A DNA stretch of 39,562 nucleotides, from NCBI GenBank assembly GCA_011525035.1, contig WTIZ01000033.1, positions 6,182-45,743 on the forward strand. Direction: 5' to 3'. Under the pieces are notes generated by a model. It saw only the letters and a list, made by a program, of their open reading frames with translations. It made no database searches and was not told the DNA's origin. Shown here one piece after another: positions 34,287 to 39,562 of this stretch. How positions within the stretch are numbered: the stretch's first letter is position 1; every line of letters starts with the position of its first letter. Source of the DNA: Cryomorphaceae bacterium. GTDB taxonomy: Bacteria > Bacteroidota > Bacteroidia > Flavobacteriales > Schleiferiaceae. The translations under genes were made by a program, and so were the position numbers.

Positions 34287-34847
34287 ATGAACAGAAGTCA
34301 GGCCATATACGAGCATCTTGGAAGGGTCAAGGATCCTGAGATTCCAGTATTGAGCCTGCACGATATGGGTATCCTTCGTGGCGTTGATGTCCTCGATGAT
34401 AATGACGCCCGATTTAAGGATGCCATGGAAGCGTTCCAAAGCGCTCATCCAGATGCCCCGGAAGAGAACGCACGTTTCATTTATAAAATCACCATCAGTC
34501 CCACCTATGTGGGCTGTCCAGCGATGGACCGCATGGAACAGGATATTCGAGAGGCCATGTACGTCATGCAACTCCCCTTCGTAGTAGAACAACAGCTTCA
34601 ACCTTCGTGGACCACAGATTGGATTTCTGAAGAAGGGCGCAAGAAAATGGAGGACTATGGCATTGCACCACCGGTCAAGGAAAGTGCCGACAAACGCGTG
34701 TTGTTTGCGGAAGCTCCAAAAGTGAATTGTCCCAAATGTAAAAGTGATGATACGCGCATGTTAAGCAGGCATGGAAGCACAGCATGTAAGAGCCAATATG
34801 CCTGCAATTCTTGCTTGGAGCCCTTTGAATACTTCAAGTGTCTTTAA
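34287..34847 (+). CDS. paaD: PaaD-like protein (MIP18 domain plus zinc ribbon)
   Basis: A 186-residue protein matching PaaD (PaaJ), the maturation subunit of phenylacetyl-CoA epoxidase. Residues about 1-105 form a MIP18/DUF59 domain (VKDPEIPVLSLHDMGILRGV, ISPTYVGCPAMDRM). A C-terminal zinc ribbon follows, with NCPKCKS, STACKSQYACNSC and EPFEYFKC. Both parts are diagnostic. It starts one base after rseP ends, so it is translated with it. The epoxidase genes paaA, B, C and E are not in the window, so it may act at a distance or serve another iron protein. Confidence 0.88.
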   Translation: MNRSQAIYEHLGRVKDPEIPVLSLHDMGILRGVDVLDDNDARFKDAMEAFQSAHPDAPEENARFIYKITISPTYVGCPAMDRMEQDIREAMYVMQLPFVVEQQLQPSWTTDWISEEGRKKMEDYGIAPPVKESADKRVLFAEAPKVNCPKCKSDDTRMLSRHGSTACKSQYACNSCLEPFEYFKCL

Positions 34848-34894
34848 GTTCGGGCGAAAGGCCGTAAATTAGAGCACCCAAATACATCACAGAA

Positions 34895-36952
34895 ATGCCC
34901 AAAAGCCCGACCATTCCATGGTTCAAAGCCTACAAGCTCATGGCCACCGCCAAGAGTATGGCTGAATTGTACGAGCGCGAAAAGGACACTACCTCTAAAT
35001 ATGTACACGCCACCAGCCGCGGACACGAAGCTGCACAGTTGGCTTTGGCCCTGCAGCTAGAGCCAAAGGACTACGTTGCGCCGTACTACCGAGACGATAG
35101 TATTCTGTTGGGTATTGGGATGACCCCAAAAGATTTGATGCTTCAGCTTCTGGCTAAAATTGACGACCCTTTTTCAGGAGGTCGTACCTATTACAGCCAC
35201 CCTTCGCTGAAGGACGATGATAAGCCAAAAATCCCTCACCAGAGCTCGGCAACCGGAATGCAAGCCATTCCAACTGCTGGCGTTGCTATGGGTATTCAAT
35301 ACCGAGAGAATCAAGGCCTGGTTTCTGAAGAAGAAAAAGGTGCAATTGCTGTGTGCAGCATTGGCGATAGTGCGATGACCGAGGGCGAGATTTCCGAAGC
35401 GCTCCATATGGCCGCCTTAAAGCAGTTTCCACTGCTCATGTTTGTTCAAGACAACGGTTGGGACATCAGCGCGAACCGAGAAGAGGTGCACCACAGCAAT
35501 GCAGTAGAATATGCCAAGGGGTTCACAGGCATAGAAACGAGAGACCTCAATGGTTCAAGTTTCAAAGAGTGTTATGAAGCCCTAGAAGAAGTCATTGAAA
35601 TCATGCGTACTGAACGCAGACCATTCTTGGTTCGTTGTGATGTACCGCTACTTAATCACCACACCTCCGGCGTTCGTAAGGAATGGTACAGAGACGATTT
35701 GGAGGAGGCCGCAAAGCGCGATCCATATCCGGTGCTTCGTCAGGAATGTGTAGAAGCGGGCATTAGCGAAAAAGAATTGGACCAATGGGAAAAGGAAGCA
35801 CAGGCTTTTGTGGAAGCACAATACAAGGATGCCTTGAGCATGCCAGACCCACAACCCGAGGATCTGTTTAATCACCAGTTTGCCCCTACTCCAATCACCG
35901 AAGAAAAAGGCGAACGCGCACCAAAAAACGCAGAACCCACTGTGATGGTGGATGCGGCCCTCTTTGCCATCAAAGAGCTCATGGCTGAGCATCCAGAAGC
36001 CCTCCTCTACGGTCAAGATGTTGGCGGCAGGTTAGGCGGTGTATTCCGTGAGGCAGCCACATTGGCCCAAACTTTTGGCGACGAGCGCGTCTTTAATACC
36101 CCTATTCAAGAGGCCTTTATCATAGGGTCAACCGTGGGGATGGCAGCCGCCGGACTAAAACCGTTTGTAGAAGTTCAGTTTGCCGATTACCTGTGGCCCG
36201 GGATGAACCAATTGTTCACTGAAGTCAGCCGCAGTTATTACCTCAGCAATGGAAAATGGCCAACGAGCACAGTCATTCGCGTGCCTATTGGCGCCTACGG
36301 CTCTGGTGGACCGTTCCACTCTTCTTCCATCGAAAGCGTGGTAACTAACATTCGTGGAATCAAGATCGCTTACCCTTCTACCGGGGCCGATTTAAAAGGC
36401 CTCATGAAAAGTGCCTATTACGATCCAAACCCTGTGGTCATCTTTGAACACAAAGGGCTGTATTGGAGCAAAATTCCGGGTACTGAGGGTGCTAAAACTC
36501 CTGAACCTAGTGCTGATTATGTTATTCCGTTCGGAAAGGGACGAATGGCGCTTGAAGCCGCTCAGGAAAAGGTGGAAAATGGTGAAGCTGCTGTTGTTAT
36601 TACTTACGGAATGGGCGTGTATTGGGCGCAGAAAGCTGCTGAAGAGTTTAATGGCAAAGTCAGTATTGTTGATTTGAGAACCTTGGCTCCTTGGGATCGA
36701 GACCTAGTCATGACACAAAGTCGGAAACACGGCCGCGTTCTGGTGCTCACCGAGGAAAGCGCAACCCCATCTTTTGCAGGGGCCCTGCAAGGTGCTGTAC
36801 AGTCGGATTGTTTCGAAAGTTTGGATGCGCCTGTGATGCTCTTGGGCAGTGAAGATGTGCCTGCAATCCCACTCAACGGCACGCTGGAACACGCCATGCT
36901 TCCTAATGCGGAAAAAGTGGCTGCGAAGCTCAGAGAATTGCTCGAATATTAG
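34895..36952 (+). CDS. Fused 2-oxo acid dehydrogenase E1 (alpha-beta), branched-chain type
   Basis: Thiamine-diphosphate decarboxylase of a 2-oxo acid dehydrogenase complex, 685 residues with both subunits in one chain. The alpha part, about 1-335, has HATSRGHEAAQLALALQL and the ThDP motif from GDSAMTEGEISEAL (D158) to QDNGWDIS. The beta part, about 345-685, has ALLYGQDVGGRLGGVFRE, NTPIQEAFIIGSTVGMA and PVVIFEHKGLYWS. Best match is to branched-chain 2-oxo acid (BkdA-BkdB) E1 fusions, which are common in Bacteroidota; pyruvate specificity cannot be excluded. E2 and E3 are not in the window. Preceded by a 47-base gap. Confidence 0.92.
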   Translation: MPKSPTIPWFKAYKLMATAKSMAELYEREKDTTSKYVHATSRGHEAAQLALALQLEPKDYVAPYYRDDSILLGIGMTPKDLMLQLLAKIDDPFSGGRTYYSHPSLKDDDKPKIPHQSSATGMQAIPTAGVAMGIQYRENQGLVSEEEKGAIAVCSIGDSAMTEGEISEALHMAALKQFPLLMFVQDNGWDISANREEVHHSNAVEYAKGFTGIETRDLNGSSFKECYEALEEVIEIMRTERRPFLVRCDVPLLNHHTSGVRKEWYRDDLEEAAKRDPYPVLRQECVEAGISEKELDQWEKEAQAFVEAQYKDALSMPDPQPEDLFNHQFAPTPITEEKGERAPKNAEPTVMVDAALFAIKELMAEHPEALLYGQDVGGRLGGVFREAATLAQTFGDERVFNTPIQEAFIIGSTVGMAAAGLKPFVEVQFADYLWPGMNQLFTEVSRSYYLSNGKWPTSTVIRVPIGAYGSGGPFHSSSIESVVTNIRGIKIAYPSTGADLKGLMKSAYYDPNPVVIFEHKGLYWSKIPGTEGAKTPEPSADYVIPFGKGRMALEAAQEKVENGEAAVVITYGMGVYWAQKAAEEFNGKVSIVDLRTLAPWDRDLVMTQSRKHGRVLVLTEESATPSFAGALQGAVQSDCFESLDAPVMLLGSEDVPAIPLNGTLEHAMLPNAEKVAAKLRELLEY

Positions 36953-37005
36953 CCGCGGGTTATCCGGCAAAAAATCGGTATTTTAGTCGCTCAAAATTCA
37001 AGCAA

Positions 37006-37185
37006 ATGAGCACAGCATTTCTAGGGATCATGGGTCCCAACCAAATGATTTTGATTCTTGTAGTCGTATTGCTTTTGTTCGGTGGTCGTAAGATCCCTGA
37101 GCTAATGCGCGGACTAGGTCGTGGCGTGAAGGAATTCAAGGACGGCGTAGCAGACGACGAAAACACAGAAGATTCTAAGGAATAA
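37006..37185 (+). CDS. tatA: Sec-independent translocase protein TatA/E
   Basis: A 59-residue protein forming the pore component of the twin-arginine translocase, easily missed because of its length. N-terminal membrane helix at about 13-25 (QMILILVVVLLLFGG), the FG hinge, then the amphipathic helix KIPELMRGLGRGVKEFKDG at 29-47 and an acidic tail (DDENTEDSKE). All three parts are diagnostic for TatA/E rather than TatB. It lies 18 bases before gatA, probably one transcript. The RR-containing metallophosphoesterase in this window is a possible client. Confidence 0.95.
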   Translation: MSTAFLGIMGPNQMILILVVVLLLFGGRKIPELMRGLGRGVKEFKDGVADDENTEDSKE

Positions 37186-37203
37186 GCCCGAAATCATTCG
37201 ATT

Positions 37204-38562
37204 ATGAGCAGCACTGCACAAGCGGTTGAGACTTTTTTGTCCAAAATTGAGCAAACCAAAGATCTAAACATCTTCTTGGAAGTATGGGCCGACGAGGCGC
37301 GTGACAAAGCGCAGCAAGTCGACGAAAAGATCGCTCAAGGAACAGCAGGAAAGTTGGCCGGTATGGTCATCGCGCTGAAGGACAACATCTGTTACCGCGG
37401 CCATAAAGTGAGCGCTGCCTCGAAGATTTTAGAAGGCTTTGAAAGTCAATTCTCTGCCACAGCCGTAGAACGTCTTCTGGCAGAAGACGCTGTTTTTATT
37501 GGACGCACCAACTGTGACGAATTCGCCATGGGATCGGCCAATGAAAACTCCGCTTTCGGCGCAGTGAAGAATCCCGTTGACCCAACAAAGGTTCCAGGTG
37601 GATCTTCGGGCGGATCCGCAGCCGCAGTAGCCGCAGGTCTCTGCCACGTTGCTCTTGGTTCGGACACCGGTGGTTCTATCCGTCAACCCGCAGCATTTAC
37701 TGGAACGGTAGGTTTTAAACCTTCGTACGGCAGAATTAGCCGCCACGGCTTGATCGCTTATGCCTCAAGCTTTGACCAGATTGGTCCATTTGCTGCCAAC
37801 GTTGCAGATGCCGCTAAGGTTATGGAAGTGATGGCCGGTGCGGACGATTTCGACGCTACAGCCATGCAACAACCCATGGCTCCTGCATCAAAAGAAGCTC
37901 CAAAGAAAGTAGCTTACCTGAAAACCGCCGTAGACCACCCAAAGGTGGATGCAAGTATCAAGAAAGCCTTCCAAGCTCAGCTTGAATTGCTCGAAAATGC
38001 GGGCTGTATTGTAGAGCCTGTAGAATTTGACTTACTGGATGCGCTTGTTCCCGTGTACTACATCCTCACTACAGCTGAAGCAAGCTCTAATCTCGCTCGT
38101 TTCGACGGTGTTCACGCAGGATTCCGTGCGGAAGATGTGAGCGATCTAGAAAGTGTCTACAAGAAAAGCCGCAGTGCCGGTTTCGGTAAAGAGGTGCAAC
38201 GCAGAATTATGCTCGGTACGTTCGTATTGAGTGCAGGATATTACGACGCATACTTTGGCAAGGCGCAAGCAGTTCGCCGTATGGTGAAGGAATGGACAGA
38301 TAAGACTTTGAGTGAATACGATGTATTGCTTTGTCCTACGACGCCTTCTACCGCCTTTGAACTGGGCCGCGAGGTAAGCGACCCAACAGTGAACTACCTC
38401 GAAGATATTTTCACGGTTCAAGCCAATATTGCCGGTACTCCAGCCGTTAGTATTCCTATCGGTGTGGATCCAAAAGGGCTCCCTATCGGGCTTCAAGTGA
38501 TGGGTGCAAACGGTTCAGATATGGACACGTTGGCCATCGCAGCATGGATTCAAAAGCAATAA
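37204..38562 (+). CDS. gatA: Asp-tRNA(Asn)/Glu-tRNA(Gln) amidotransferase subunit A
   Basis: Glutaminase subunit of GatCAB, which converts misacylated Glu-tRNA(Gln) or Asp-tRNA(Asn) to the amide form. 452 residues, slightly short of the usual 480. The amidase-signature triad is complete: K59 in ALKDN, S134 in GGSSGGS and S158 in GSDTGGSIRQPA, with the same 75 and 24 residue spacing as in characterised GatA (K79, S154, S178). Downstream LIAYASSFDQIGPF and LCPTTPSTAFELG also fit. gatB and gatC are not in the window. It follows tatA and ends 2 bases before the transglycosylase gene. Confidence 0.95.
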   Translation: MSSTAQAVETFLSKIEQTKDLNIFLEVWADEARDKAQQVDEKIAQGTAGKLAGMVIALKDNICYRGHKVSAASKILEGFESQFSATAVERLLAEDAVFIGRTNCDEFAMGSANENSAFGAVKNPVDPTKVPGGSSGGSAAAVAAGLCHVALGSDTGGSIRQPAAFTGTVGFKPSYGRISRHGLIAYASSFDQIGPFAANVADAAKVMEVMAGADDFDATAMQQPMAPASKEAPKKVAYLKTAVDHPKVDASIKKAFQAQLELLENAGCIVEPVEFDLLDALVPVYYILTTAEASSNLARFDGVHAGFRAEDVSDLESVYKKSRSAGFGKEVQRRIMLGTFVLSAGYYDAYFGKAQAVRRMVKEWTDKTLSEYDVLLCPTTPSTAFELGREVSDPTVNYLEDIFTVQANIAGTPAVSIPIGVDPKGLPIGLQVMGANGSDMDTLAIAAWIQKQ

Positions 38563-38564
38563 AA

Positions 38565-39562
38565 ATGCGCACATTCTCTCTAGTCTTTGCCGGCCTACTG
38601 GCCTTCTCTGCCTTTGGACAAGAAACGGCAGTAGATTCCTCCGTAGTGGTGGCCGATTCCATCCTAGCTCCCCCCACAGATTTAGATTCAGCAGCCTTAC
38701 ATGCACTCGACGAGCGACTAGCGAGATTGGACAGTGAACACCTCATGTTTGCCTTCCACAGCCTTCCTGAAGTAGATACCATTAGCCCATTGCCGTTAAC
38801 GGATAGTGTTTTCGAATACTACATGGCAGAATTGGACGCGCGAACACCTTTTGAAATGGCGTACAATCCTGTTGTCAAGCGCTACCTGGAACGTTACCTC
38901 AAATATGGGACTGCACGCTTATCGCGAATGATGGCCCACGGACAGTACTACTTCCCAATGTTTGAAGAGCACCTCGACAAGTACGACATGCCCCTCGAGA
39001 TCAAATATCTTGCAGTAGTAGAAAGCGCGCTCAACCCCAAGGCACGCTCGTATGTTGGGGCGACAGGTTTATGGCAATTCATGTACGGAACTGGGAAACT
39101 GTACGACCTCAAGGTCAACAGCTATGTCGACGATCGCAACGATCCCTTAAAAAGTACCGAAGCTGCTTGTCAGTACATGCTCAAGATGTACGATGTCTTT
39201 GAAGATTGGAACCTCGTACTCGCGGCTTATAATTCAGGGCCAGGTAATGTCCGTAAGGCCATTCGCCGCAGCGGAGGTAAAACGTCCTACTGGGAAATTC
39301 GCCCCTTCCTCCCTCGAGAGACCTCTGCCTACGTCCCGCTCTTTATCGCAGCGACCTATGCGATGGAATACGGCCATCTCTACGGCATAGGTCCCGCAGA
39401 TATTCCAGTGTACTACATGGAGACCGACACGGTACGTATTACCCAGCAAATACATTTCAAGCAGATTCAAGATGAATTGGGGGTAGATGAAGCTTTGATG
39501 GAATTTTTAAATCCGCAGTACAAGTACAAAATTGTACCGGTAGTTAAAGGTCAAGATTACTT
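38565..39562 (+). CDS. Membrane-bound lytic murein transglycosylase D, 3' end cut by window
   Basis: Partial gene, 332 residues visible and still open at the window edge. Signal peptide MRTFSLVFAGLLAFSAFGQ. After a short acidic linker, the N-terminal MltD region leads into an SLT lysozyme-like domain at about 135-260. The catalytic glutamate is E153 in VVESALNPKA, followed by GATGLWQFM and AAYNSGPGNVRKAI. The last visible residues resemble the segment before LysM repeats, which would lie beyond the edge. It cleaves peptidoglycan glycan strands with formation of 1,6-anhydro ends. It starts 2 bases after gatA, so it is probably co-transcribed. Confidence 0.92.
   Translation, partial: MRTFSLVFAGLLAFSAFGQETAVDSSVVVADSILAPPTDLDSAALHALDERLARLDSEHLMFAFHSLPEVDTISPLPLTDSVFEYYMAELDARTPFEMAYNPVVKRYLERYLKYGTARLSRMMAHGQYYFPMFEEHLDKYDMPLEIKYLAVVESALNPKARSYVGATGLWQFMYGTGKLYDLKVNSYVDDRNDPLKSTEAACQYMLKMYDVFEDWNLVLAAYNSGPGNVRKAIRRSGGKTSYWEIRPFLPRETSAYVPLFIAATYAMEYGHLYGIGPADIPVYYMETDTVRITQQIHFKQIQDELGVDEALMEFLNPQYKYKIVPVVKGQDY

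Noticed and set aside
1-39562. tRNA, rRNA, CRISPR, insertion sequence or prophage
   Set aside because: I looked for these across the window and saw none. Small tRNA genes are hard to exclude by eye, but the short gaps leave little room.

Overview
The window looks like a chromosomal segment of a free-living marine Bacteroidota, probably Flavobacteriales. I infer this from four things together: a SusC/SusD glycan-uptake operon, C-terminal type IX secretion (T9SS) sorting domains, several promoters matching the Bacteroidota TTG-N17-23-TAnnTTTG form, and a proteorhodopsin with methionine at the colour-tuning position. A family such as Schleiferiaceae or Cryomorphaceae is a guess, not shown. I see no rRNA, tRNA, CRISPR array, insertion sequence or phage gene. 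No gap between genes exceeds about 210 bases.

Layout. 1-6110: minus-strand multidrug efflux operon (marR, membrane-fusion protein, RND pump, TolC-like channel) with a terminator at its end. Its MarR-type operator appears to bracket the promoter -7 box. 6131-6782: tetR-like gene with a palindromic operator over its start codon. 6825-9656: polA, with all three activities' key residues present. 9770-10993: membrane-anchored metallophosphoesterase. 10990-14008: phototrophy locus, consisting of a proteorhodopsin and, divergently transcribed, one 656-residue protein that reads as lycopene cyclase (CrtY) fused to a Brp/Blh beta-carotene dioxygenase. 14067-15941: M61 peptidase.

15943-30140: polysaccharide utilization locus on the minus strand. 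In transcription order it holds susC, susD, a PKD-domain surface lipoprotein, a GH16 glucanase lipoprotein, a three-module secreted binding protein, a membrane-spanning propeller/LuxR regulator, a GH5-CBM6-CBM6-T9SS enzyme and a small lipoprotein. The likely substrate is a beta-1,3-glucan such as laminarin. The susC and GH5 genes share a paired TGTCCGG direct repeat at almost the same distance from a -7 box, which I propose as the regulator's binding site.

30313-39562: mostly housekeeping genes: an S4-domain RNA-binding protein, a TIM-barrel lipoprotein, kbl, rseP, paaD, a fused 2-oxo acid dehydrogenase E1, tatA (59 residues), gatA and a lytic transglycosylase cut by the window edge.

The most notable points are the predicted single-protein lycopene-to-retinal enzyme beside a rhodopsin with a glycine at the carotenoid-antenna position, and the shared operator of the glucan locus together with a terminator hairpin in the GH5 leader.
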